From Caulobacter sp. B11 (GTDB lineage: Bacteria; Pseudomonadota; Alphaproteobacteria; Caulobacterales; Caulobacteraceae), in NCBI RefSeq assembly GCF_002737765.1, contig NZ_PEGG01000098.1, positions 1 through 10,590 of the forward strand: 10,590 bases of DNA. The letters are read 5' to 3'. Position 1 is the first letter of the stretch, and each line of letters begins with the position of its first letter. The position numbers were made by a program, and so were the translations under genes. This document shows, one piece after another, positions 1 to 7,652 of the stretch. A model generated the notes under the pieces. The model was not told the origin of the DNA. It ran no database searches and saw only the letters and a program-made list of their open reading frames with translations.

Positions 1-521
1 GGTGAAGTCCTCGCGCGACAGGCGCACGCACTCCTCGATGGTGCGCGAGGCATGGCCGACCTTGAAGCCCAGATCCCACAGCGCATAGAGCATGAACTCG
101 ATGACGCTCTCGGCGTGGGGCGTGGTCTTGTAGGGCCGCAGGAACAGCAGATCGATGTCGCTGAACGGGGCCAGGGTGCGCCGGCCATAGCCGCCGACCG
201 CCAACAGGCACAGGCGCTCGCCCTCGGTCGGGTTGCGGGCCCGGAAGACGTGCACTGTCGTGAAGTCGTAGAGGGCGGTGATGACCTCGTCGGTGACGCC
301 GCTGAGCAGGCGCGAAGTCTCCAGGCCGCCGGCCCGTTCTCCAGCCGCTCCTTGGCGATCATCCGGCCGCGAAACAGCGCCTGTTTGAGGATCTCGATGG
401 CGCGCGTCCGTTGCCCGGCCTCGTCGCCGATGGCGTCCAGGGCGGCGGCGGACAGACGGGCGCGCAGGGCGTGTCCGTCGACGACGTGTTCCAGCGGTGT
501 GGGGCGAAGGCGACGGGGCAT
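1..521 (-). CDS. glnD: [Protein-PII] uridylyltransferase GlnD, N-terminal part, apparent frameshift, cut by left edge
   Basis: GlnD is the bifunctional uridylyltransferase/uridylyl-removing enzyme that modifies PII proteins according to glutamine level. Only the N-terminal part is here. Reading from ATG at 521 gives MPRRLRPTPLEHVVDGHALR and continues as GlnD-like sequence to ...RGRMIAKERLENG (residue 63). The frame then breaks at the G run at 331-335. One base over, it resumes as GLETSRLLSGVTDEVITALY and runs to the left edge through the nucleotidyltransferase core GGYGRRTLAPFSDIDLLFL, with its GGYGR and SDxDLL signature, ending WDLGFKVGHASRTIEECVR. One extra G at 331-335 would restore the frame. 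Because both halves are conserved, a sequencing or assembly deletion is more likely than a dead gene, but a real mutation cannot be excluded. The start lies 21 bp after the mutS stop on the same strand, with no terminator seen, so co-transcription with mutS is likely. Confidence 0.88.
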   Translation of the reverse strand, partial: MPRRLRPTPLEHVVDGHALRARLSAAALDAIGDEAGQRTRAIEILKQALFRGRMIAKERLENGPAAWRLRACSAASPTRSSPPSTTSRQCTSSGPATRPRASACACWRSAAMAGAPWPRSATSICCSCGPTRPRPTPRASSSSCSMRCGIWASRSAMPRAPSRSACACRARTS

Positions 522-542
522 GGCGGTTATATGGTGTATCCG

Positions 543-3245
543 TCAGGTGCTGAGCAGGGCCTTAAGACGATAAAGCGCGTCCAGGGCCTCGCGGGGACTC
601 ATGCCGTCGACATCCAGGTCGCCGAGACGGGTTTCGACAGCGCTCGGCGCCGCATTTTGAGGCGCTGGGATCGCCGCCTGGCTGGCGGCGAACAGCGGCA
701 GGTCGTCCAGCTTGGCCGGTGATTCGGTCTTGCTCTCCAGCCGGTCCAGCACCTCGCGGGCCCGGGCCACTACCGGGCTGGGCACCCCGGCCAGCTTGGC
801 CACCTGAACCCCGTAGGAGCGGTCGGCCGGGCCGCTGATCGCTTCGTGCAGGAACACCAGATCGCCGTTCCATTCGCGGGCGCGCAGCGACAGGTTCGAG
901 ACGTGGGCCAGCCGCGTCTCCAGCGTCGCCAGCTCGTGATAGTGGGTGGCGAACAGGGCGCGGCAGCGATTGGTGTCGTGCAGGGCCTCGGCGCAGGCCC
1001 AGGCGATGGCCAGGCCGTCATAGGTGGCCGTGCCGCGGCCGATCTCGTCGAGGATGACCAGGGCCCTCGGTCCGGCCTGGGTCAGGATGGCGGCGGTCTC
1101 GACCATTTCCATCATGAAGGTCGAGCGGCCACGGGCCAGGTCGTCGCCGGCCCCGACCCGGCTGAACAGGCGATCGACCACGCCCAGGCGCAGGCTCTTG
1201 GCCGGCACGAAACAGCCCGACTGGGCCAGGATGGCCAGCAGGGCGTTCTGGCGCAGGAAGGTCGACTTGCCGGCCATGTTCGGCCCGGTGACGATCGACA
1301 GGCGCGGCCCGGCCTCACCCGCCGCGTCGAGGCGGCAGTCATTGGGGGTATAGGGGTCGCCGGCCCGCTTGACGGCGGCCTCGACCACCGGATGGCGGGC
1401 GGCCACGGCCTCGAAGGCCAGGGAGCGGTCGACCAGCGGCCGCACCGCCCCGCTGTCCTGGGCCCATTCGGCCAGGCCGGCGGCGACGTCGAGCCGGGCC
1501 AAGGCCTCGGCGGCCAGCTGGATCGGCTCGGCCAGGGCGCTGGCCTGGGTTCGCCAATCCTCGAAAGCCGCCACCTCCATGGCCAGGGCCCGCTCGGCGG
1601 CCTGGGCGATGCGGGCGTCGAGATCGGCCAGCTCGACGGTGGTGAACCGCACCTGGTTGGCCAGGGTCTGGCGGTGGATGAAGGTGGCGTTCAACGGCGG
1701 CTGGAACAGCGGGTCGGCCTTGCCGGCCGTGGCCTCGACGAAATAGCCGAGCACGCCGTTGTGGCGGATCTTCAGCGGAACGCCGCTCTCCTGGACCAGA
1801 CGGGCCTCAAGAGCGATCACCACCCGGCGGCTGTCGTCGCGCAGGCCCCGCGCCTCGTCCAGCTCGGGCCGCACCCCGGCGGCGACGAAGCCGCCGTCGC
1901 GGGCCAGGGCCGGCAGGTCAGGGCCCAGGCCCGCCTCGAGAGTCGCCAGGAAGGCCGCCAGCTCGGGCCGCCGGCTCGGCGTCAGGGCGATCAGGGCTCC
2001 GGCCAGCTCGGCGGGCGGCTGCGACAGGGCGTCACCGGAGGCCCCGACCAGGGCCGCCAGGGCCGCGCCGGTCGTCAGGCCGTCCTTGATGCAGCCCAGG
2101 TCACGCGGTCCGCCGCGACCGAGGGCCAGGCGCGACAGGGCCCGGGCCATGTCGCCGGCCCCCTTCAGCGTCTCGCGCAGCCGTTCGCGCAGGGGCCGCT
2201 GGTCGACGAACCAGTCGATGGCGTCCAGCCGGGCGTCGATGGCGGCGGGGTCGAGAAGCGGCCGGGCCAGCCGCGCCGCCAGCAGGCGCGCGCCGCCGGC
2301 CGTGACCGTGCGGTCGATGACCGCCAGCAGCGAGCCATTGCGGTCGCCGCCCTGCGAACGGTCGATCTCGAGGCTGGCGCGAGTGGCCGGATCGATGGCC
2401 ATGACGTCGGCCTCGGCCGCCCGCCGCGGGGCGCGCAGGGCCGGCAGCTTGCCGGCCTGGGTCATTTCCAGATGGGCGGCGATCAGGCCCAGGGCCCCGA
2501 TCTCGGCCGGCGACAGGCCGCCGAACCCGTCGAGGGTGTCGACGCCGTACAGCCGCTTGACCCGGGCCTCCGAGGCCTGGGGTTCGGACAGGGCGGCCGG
2601 CATCGGCTGGATCAGGCCGCCGCAAATCTTCAGGGTCTGGGCCAGGTGGTCGTCGGCCAGCAGGCGGTCGGCGACCAGGGTCTCGGACGGGGCCAGGGCC
2701 GCCAGGATCGCCGATATCGAGTCGCGCGCCACCAGGAAGCACTCGACCTCGCCGGTCGACAGTTCGACCGCCGCCACCGCCGCCTGGCCGGCCCGGATGG
2801 CCACGGCCGCCAGCCGGTTGGCGCCGCGGGCGTCCAGCAGGCCGTCCTCGGTCAAGGTGCCGGGGGTCACCACCCGAACGATGTCGCGATGCACCACCGA
2901 TTTGGAGCCGCGCTTGCGGGCCTCGGCCGGGTCTTCCATCTGCTCGCAGACGGCGACCTTGAAGCCCAGGCGGATCAACTTGGACAGATAGGCCTCGGCC
3001 GCGTGCTGCGGCACGCCCGCCATCGGGATCGGCTGGCCGTTATGGTTGCCGCGAAAGGTCTGGGAGATGCCCAGGGCGGCGGCGGCCTGGTAGGCGTCGT
3101 CGAAGAACAGCTCGTAGAAGTCGCCCATCCGGAAAAAGATCAGGGCATCGGGCTGACGCGCCTTCATCTCGAAGAACTGCGCCATCACCGGCGTCGCGCC
3201 GGTGGCGTCATAGGTCTGGAGGGTGGGAGCGGCGGGGGCGTTCAT
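543..3245 (-). CDS. mutS: DNA mismatch repair ATPase MutS
   Basis: MutS is the mismatch-recognition ATPase of methyl-independent or methyl-directed repair; it binds mispairs as a clamp and recruits MutL. The 900-residue protein is complete and in frame. The N-terminal mismatch-binding domain has the Phe-X-Glu wedge at F43-Y44-E45 (GDFYELF). The lever and clamp regions span roughly 250-600. The ATPase has Walker A GPNMAGKST at 654-662, Walker B LVILDE at 729-734, and the ATHYHEL signature near 766-772. A short DLPLF at 848-852 resembles a beta-clamp-binding peptide. The last 20 residues (SPREALDALYRLKALL) match the C-terminal oligomerisation helices of long MutS proteins. The start at 3245 gives the usual short leader before the conserved TPVMAQFFEMK block. 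A candidate promoter with an embedded LexA box lies just upstream, and glnD follows after 21 bp. Confidence 0.98.
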   Translation of the reverse strand: MNAPAAPTLQTYDATGATPVMAQFFEMKARQPDALIFFRMGDFYELFFDDAYQAAAALGISQTFRGNHNGQPIPMAGVPQHAAEAYLSKLIRLGFKVAVCEQMEDPAEARKRGSKSVVHRDIVRVVTPGTLTEDGLLDARGANRLAAVAIRAGQAAVAAVELSTGEVECFLVARDSISAILAALAPSETLVADRLLADDHLAQTLKICGGLIQPMPAALSEPQASEARVKRLYGVDTLDGFGGLSPAEIGALGLIAAHLEMTQAGKLPALRAPRRAAEADVMAIDPATRASLEIDRSQGGDRNGSLLAVIDRTVTAGGARLLAARLARPLLDPAAIDARLDAIDWFVDQRPLRERLRETLKGAGDMARALSRLALGRGGPRDLGCIKDGLTTGAALAALVGASGDALSQPPAELAGALIALTPSRRPELAAFLATLEAGLGPDLPALARDGGFVAAGVRPELDEARGLRDDSRRVVIALEARLVQESGVPLKIRHNGVLGYFVEATAGKADPLFQPPLNATFIHRQTLANQVRFTTVELADLDARIAQAAERALAMEVAAFEDWRTQASALAEPIQLAAEALARLDVAAGLAEWAQDSGAVRPLVDRSLAFEAVAARHPVVEAAVKRAGDPYTPNDCRLDAAGEAGPRLSIVTGPNMAGKSTFLRQNALLAILAQSGCFVPAKSLRLGVVDRLFSRVGAGDDLARGRSTFMMEMVETAAILTQAGPRALVILDEIGRGTATYDGLAIAWACAEALHDTNRCRALFATHYHELATLETRLAHVSNLSLRAREWNGDLVFLHEAISGPADRSYGVQVAKLAGVPSPVVARAREVLDRLESKTESPAKLDDLPLFAASQAAIPAPQNAAPSAVETRLGDLDVDGMSPREALDALYRLKALLST

Positions 3246-3286
3246 CCGCCATGACTTAACGTTTGACGCTGCTTCGCAGAAGCGAC

Positions 3287-3312
3287 ATGTAGATTGTTCT
3301 CTTTTCGTTCAC
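3287..3312 (-). promoter_or_regulatory. Candidate mutS promoter overlapped by a LexA (SOS) box
   Basis: The plus strand reads GTTC (3296-3299), seven bases, GTTC (3307-3310). This is an exact match to the alphaproteobacterial LexA operator GTTC-N7-GTTC, with an AT-rich spacer (TCTTTTC). On the mutS strand it reads GAACGAAAAGAGAAC and ends 51 bp before the start codon. It lies between a weak -35-like GTGAACG and a -10-like TCTACATG, 12 nt apart, the spacing of Caulobacter sigma-73 promoters. LexA bound here would be expected to block mutS initiation. A plus-strand TTGACG at 3263-3268 makes an oppositely directed promoter possible, but no good -10 follows it. The LexA match is firm as a sequence match; the promoter assignment is weaker. 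Confidence 0.55.
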
Positions 3313-3369
3313 GTGCTTTATTCCACCAGGCAGATGAGCGACGTGATTGTGAGGCGGTGGCTGTGGCGC

Positions 3370-3396
3370 CAGTTGTCGAGCAATCCCTGACAACTG
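3370..3396. repeat. 8-bp inverted repeat between mutS and the antitoxin gene
   Basis: CAGTTGTC (3370-3377) and GACAACTG (3389-3396) are perfect inverted copies separated by 11 bp. No T-run follows on either strand, so this is not a typical terminator. The centre-to-centre distance of 19 bp would suit a dimeric regulator binding two major grooves. It is upstream of mutS and downstream of the antitoxin gene. Function unknown. Confidence 0.4.
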
Positions 3397-3411
3397 ATCT
3401 GGACGGGTCGG

Positions 3412-3436
3412 AAAAGAGCGACGGCCCGATGGGCCT
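3412..3436 (-). terminator. Weak terminator-like hairpin after the antitoxin gene
   Basis: GGCCC (3423-3427) and GGGCC (3431-3435) form a 5-bp perfect stem with a 3-nt loop, directly after the antitoxin stop. On the antitoxin strand a short T-rich stretch (CTCTTTTCC) follows, but about five bases late. This would make the antitoxin the last gene of its own transcript. The stem is short, so readthrough toward mutS is plausible. Confidence 0.35.
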
Positions 3437-3694
3437 TCAGTCGTTCAAATCGGCCAACAGCGCATCGGTGGTTTCGAAGCGGGTGAGCTCGCCCCGGTCG
3501 GCCGCTTCAATGGCGGCCCGCGTCGACGGGTTCGGGGTCCGCACGTCGAACGGCAAAGCCTTTTCAGCAGCCACTCTCACAAGCAACAGACGGATGGCTT
3601 CGGAGATGGTGAGGCCCATATCAGCCAGAGCCGCCGCCGCTTCTCTTTTCAGGTCAGCATCGATCCGGGCTCTAACCGTGTCCAAGGCAGCCAT
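3437..3694 (-). CDS. RelB/DinJ-family type II antitoxin
   Basis: This 85-residue protein looks like a complete RelB/DinJ antitoxin. Such proteins dimerise through an N-terminal ribbon-helix-helix fold, bind their own operator, and use the C-terminal tail to cover the toxin active site. The N-terminus fits: a beta strand around residues 5-11 (DTVRARI), a helix around 13-26, then LTISEAIRLLLVRV at 28-41. The PFDVRTPN segment at 48-55 matches the PFxVRxPN motif typical of the DinJ branch. The tail (RFETTDALLADLND) is the expected toxin-wrapping region. The start at 3694 is the ATG that opens the ribbon strand; the SD is poor. The natural partner is the YafQ-type toxin starting at 3833, but that gene points the other way, whereas these pairs are normally a single operon with the antitoxin first. 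The gene has a strong promoter and operator of its own. Confidence 0.9.
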   Translation of the reverse strand: MAALDTVRARIDADLKREAAAALADMGLTISEAIRLLLVRVAAEKALPFDVRTPNPSTRAAIEAADRGELTRFETTDALLADLND

Positions 3695-3721
3695 GACCGC
3701 ATATCCGTTGATGGCCCGTAG

Positions 3722-3759
3722 TTGTGGCTACATTGTAGCTACAGCGCCAGAATCGTCAA
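3722..3759 (-). promoter_or_regulatory. Antitoxin promoter with tandem ribbon-helix-helix operators
   Basis: On the minus strand a -35 TTGACGA (plus positions 3753-3759) and a -10 GCTACAAT (3732-3739), 13 nt apart, closely match the Caulobacter sigma-73 consensus TTGACGS-N10-14-GCTANAWC. In hexamer terms this is TTGACG, 16 nt, TACAAT. Overlapping the -10 are two decamers, TGTGGCTACA (3723-3732) and TGTAGCTACA (3734-3743). The second is a perfect palindrome and the first differs by one base; with the preceding T they repeat every 11 bp, about one helical turn. This is the layout expected for cooperative binding of antitoxin dimers and autorepression. A GAATC (GANTC methylation site) at 3750-3754 touches the -35. 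The predicted start is about 30 bp before the antitoxin ATG. Confidence 0.72.
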
Positions 3760-3772
3760 CCGTGAACGCCAC

Positions 3773-3832
3773 CCCCTGCCGAGGCCAGCTGGCGGCGCCG
3801 CGCGCTCTGACCTTTGACGCCAGGGGCGCGTA
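3773..3832 (+). promoter_or_regulatory. Toxin ribosome binding site and possible masking hairpin
   Basis: AGGGG at 3822-3826, six bases before the toxin ATG, is a good Shine-Dalgarno sequence and fixes the toxin start at 3833. An upstream CCCCTG (3773-3778) is the exact complement of CAGGGG (3821-3826) and could hide the site by long-range pairing. A 10-bp palindrome GCCAGCTGGC (3784-3793) lies between. No convincing plus-strand promoter was found in this gap. Confidence 0.4.
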
Positions 3833-4108
3833 ATGCTGGCCCTCGAAATCACCGGCCAGTTCAAGCGTGACTACAAGCGCGAGAAGGCCGGGAAGCACAC
3901 GGACTTGGACGTGGTGTTCAAGGCGCTGGCCGACTTGCTTGTCAGCGGCGAACCGCTGCCTGCCGCCAACCGGGATCACCCGCTGAAGGGGGACTGGAAG
4001 GGTTGCCGGGACTGCCACATCAAGCCCGATCTGGTGCTGATCTATCGCAAGACCAAGACGGCGATCGAACTTGTGCGGCTAGGCTCCCATAGCGAGCTTT
4101 TCGGCTAG
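3833..4108 (+). CDS. YafQ-family type II toxin (mRNA interferase)
   Basis: YafQ toxins are RelE-fold ribosome-dependent endoribonucleases that cut mRNA in the A site. This 91-residue protein is full length for the family. All five residues known to matter in E. coli YafQ have counterparts: His49 (RDHPL), His62 (RDCHI), Asp66 (KPDLV), His86 (GSHSELFG) and Phe90. The core [19 protein letters not shown] aligns without gaps to the E. coli protein, so the toxin appears catalytically intact. The start is supported by AGGGG six bases upstream. It is transcribed away from its presumed antitoxin (ATG 138 bp away on the other strand) and toward dnaJ. Its stop TAG (4106-4108) overlaps the dnaJ stop (4105-4107) in a shared CTAG. 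No terminator follows, so its transcript should run antisense into dnaJ. Confidence 0.92.
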   Translation: MLALEITGQFKRDYKREKAGKHTDLDVVFKALADLLVSGEPLPAANRDHPLKGDWKGCRDCHIKPDLVLIYRKTKTAIELVRLGSHSELFG

Positions 4109-5254
4109 CTGCCCGTGACCTCGTCCCAGAAGCGCTTGGCCTTGCCGACGAAATTGGCCGACTTGGGGTTCTGCTTTTCGCTGCACAGGCCGGCCAGCTC
4201 CTTGAGGAGCTCCTTTTGCCGCGCCGACAGGTGGGTCGGGGTCTCGACGAACAGCTCGACCACCAGGTCGCCGCGTTGGCGGTTGCGCAGCGACGGCATG
4301 CCCTTGCCCTTGAGGCGGACGGTCTTGCCGGTCTGGGCGCCTTCGGGGACCTTGACGGTGATGCGGCATTCGCCGTCGCACTCGTCGCCGCCCATCAGGC
4401 AGGGGGCCTCGATCTCGCCGCCGAGGGCCGCGACGGTCATCGGCACCGGCACGGTGCACAGCAGGTCCAGGCCGTCGCGCTCGAACAGCTCGTGCGGGAT
4501 CACCGACAGGAATAGGTAGAGGTCGCCGCGCGGGCCGCCACGGGCTCCGGCGTCGCCTTCGCCGGCCAGGCGGATGCGGGCGCCGTCATCGACGCCGGCC
4601 GGGATGCGGACGCTGAGCACGCGCTCGCGACGCACCTGGCCATGGCCGTGGCACGACTGGCAGGGATCCAGCACCATGCGGCCCGAACCGCCGCAGCGCG
4701 GGCAGGCGCGCTCGACCGCGAAGAAGCCCTGAGTGGCGCGGACCCGGCCGGCGCCGCCGCAGGTGCCGCAGACCGTCGGGCTGGTGCCGGGCTTGGCGCC
4801 CGAGCCGTCGCAGACCTCGCAGGTGATGGCGGCCGGAACCTTGATCTCGACCTCGGCGCCGGCATAGGCCTGCTCCAGAAGGATCTCCAGGTCGTAGCGC
4901 AGGTCCTGGCCGCGTTGCGGACCGTTCGACTGGCGACGCCCGCCGCCGAACATTTCGCCGAACACGTCGCCGAACACGTCGTTGAAGATATCACCCGCGT
5001 CGCCGCTGAAGCCGCCGGCCCCGCCCTGCGGACCATTGACCCCCGGCATGGCCGAAACGGTCATAGGCCGCGCGCTTCTGGGCGTCGGACAGGACGCTAT
5101 AGGCTTCGTTGATTTCCTTGAAGCGCCCGCTGGCGTCCTCGCAGCCGCCGTTGCGGTCGGGATGGTGCTCCATCGCCAGCTTGCGGAATGCGGACTTCAG
5201 GCCAGCGTCGTCGCAGGTCCGGGTCACGCCCAGGATTTCGTAATAGTCGCGCAT
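4105..5254 (-). CDS. dnaJ: Hsp40 co-chaperone DnaJ, apparent single-base frameshift
   Basis: DnaJ delivers unfolded clients to DnaK and stimulates its ATPase. The start at 5254 gives [20 protein letters not shown], a canonical J-domain with the HPD motif at residues 31-33. That frame holds to ...[10 protein letters not shown] (residue 71) and then breaks at a run of five C on the plus strand (5040-5044). With one base removed it continues [20 protein letters not shown], the Gly/Phe region, then four intact CxxCxGxG zinc repeats (CEVC, CGTC, CPRC and CQSC, near residues 145, 162, 184 and 198), then the client-binding C-terminal domains, ending EVTGS. The rebuilt protein is about 382 residues, normal for the family. 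Read literally, the gene makes a short J-domain peptide. Sequencing error in the homopolymer is most likely. dnaJ lies 161 bp after dnaK with a strong hairpin between them. Its stop overlaps that of the convergent toxin gene. Confidence 0.93.
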
Positions 5255-5366
5255 CGTCAGCGTCTGGCGCCCAAAAGGCCCACGGGAGAGGCGTTGATAG
5301 GAGAAGAGGTGGGATGAGGCGGGCCCTGGCGCAAGGCGTCCAAGGCGCGCGGATCAAGCTGTCGCG

Positions 5367-5401
5367 GCCGCGAAACGCTCAAGGACCGAACGTTTCGCGG
5401 C
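5367..5401 (-). repeat. Strong hairpin in the dnaK-dnaJ gap
   Basis: GCCGCGAAACG (5367-5377) and CGTTTCGCGGC (5391-5401) are perfect 11-bp inverted copies around a 13-nt loop, beginning 14 bp after the dnaK stop. No T-run follows in the direction of dnaK transcription, so a full intrinsic terminator is unlikely. It could protect the 3' end of dnaK mRNA, mark a processing site, or partly attenuate transcription and so set the DnaK:DnaJ ratio. The hairpin itself is certain as sequence; its role is inferred. Confidence 0.7.
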
Positions 5402-5415
5402 GCGCGCATGGCGAA

Positions 5416-7314
<1,899 letters not shown>

Positions 7315-7490
7315 TGTGAGACCTGCAGCTCCTGATTGGCGGACGGCGGTGACAAGGGCCTTAAGGCAAGCGCCCCGGTTTTTCTCGAGCCGTCCCCGTC
7401 TGGTCGCGTTTCTAACGGTTGATCCAAATCCTTGCCGCACCAATCGACGCCGAAACGTCGAACAACGCGGAAAGCGTTCGTTCAATCGAA

Positions 7491-7508
7491 GTTGACGAGT
7501 CCGTCAAC
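7491..7508. repeat. Palindrome with a central GANTC site, upstream of dnaK
   Basis: GTTGACG (7491-7497) and CGTCAAC (7502-7508) are perfect 7-bp inverted copies around AGTC. A GAGTC (GANTC, the CcrM target in Caulobacter relatives) spans 7497-7501 at the centre. Each arm also contains TTGACG, a -35-like hexamer, one on each strand. It lies about 180 bp upstream of the dnaK start and could be a protein-binding site in the dnaK control region. Confidence 0.4.
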
Positions 7509-7575
7509 CCCGCTTCGAAGCCGATATGGGGGATAGCCGTCAGGCTGCAAGGCCATTCCCGCATGGAAAGAAGGG

Positions 7576-7587
7576 GAATCGCGATTC
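7576..7587. repeat. 12-bp perfect palindrome containing two GANTC sites
   Basis: GAATCGCGATTC is its own reverse complement and holds two adjacent GANTC sites, GAATC (7576-7580) and GATTC (7583-7587). It is 11 bp from the terminator-like hairpin. Two methylation targets this close together in a gene-free region could serve a regulator or a methylation-sensitive protein, but chance is possible. Confidence 0.4.
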
Positions 7588-7597
7588 AACACGAAAG

Positions 7598-7623
7598 TGG
7601 CCGCGCCTGAAAAAGCGCGGCCA
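7598..7623 (-). terminator. Terminator-like hairpin of the aminopeptidase gene
   Basis: TGGCCGCGC (7598-7606) and GCGCGGCCA (7615-7623) form a perfect 9-bp GC-rich stem with an 8-nt loop. On the aminopeptidase strand the loop is T-rich (TTTTTCAG) and the stem is followed by only a short CTTTCG, so termination efficiency is uncertain. It lies about 80 bp after the aminopeptidase stop and before the dnaK control region. Confidence 0.55.
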
Positions 7624-7634
7624 TTCCGTCGAAT

Positions 7635-7652
7635 AGGCCTGAAAAGCGGCCT
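7635..7652 (-). repeat. Second hairpin with a loop like that of its neighbour
   Basis: AGGCC (7635-7639) and GGCCT (7648-7652) form a 5-bp stem around TGAAAAGC. The CCTGAAAAGCG core closely matches CCTGAAAAAGCG inside the hairpin at 7598-7623. The octamer GGCCTGAA also occurs twice, at 7636-7643 and 7648-7655. This may be a tandem terminator or a degenerated copy of a small palindromic repeat. Confidence 0.4.

Noticed and set aside
846..3254. Very long plus-strand frame (802 codons) opposite mutS
   Set aside because: Composition is Gly/Gln/Arg/Ala-rich with no domain, and it mirrors mutS; it is a GC-driven antisense shadow.
3728..4018. Minus-strand 96-codon frame over the toxin, considered as an alternative gene
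   Set aside because: It overlaps the YafQ toxin, which has all its catalytic residues; the frame itself resembles nothing.
5036..5046. Programmed ribosomal frameshift in dnaJ
   Set aside because: No known DnaJ uses one, no slippery-heptamer-plus-pseudoknot arrangement was seen, and glnD has a similar homopolymer indel in this window.
4105..5064. dnaJ beginning at the internal ATG 5064 as a J-domain-less protein
   Set aside because: The J-domain lies immediately upstream and joins perfectly if one homopolymer base is removed. The first eight residues of the internal start are out-of-frame readings of J-domain codons.
7315..7485. N-terminal extension of dnaK by 57 codons
   Set aside because: The conserved Hsp70 start [14 protein letters not shown] with its own ribosome site at 7314 is standard; the extension is Arg-rich and non-homologous.
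7471..7485. LexA box upstream of dnaK (GTTCGTTC)
   Set aside because: The two GTTC words are adjacent, without the seven-base spacer.
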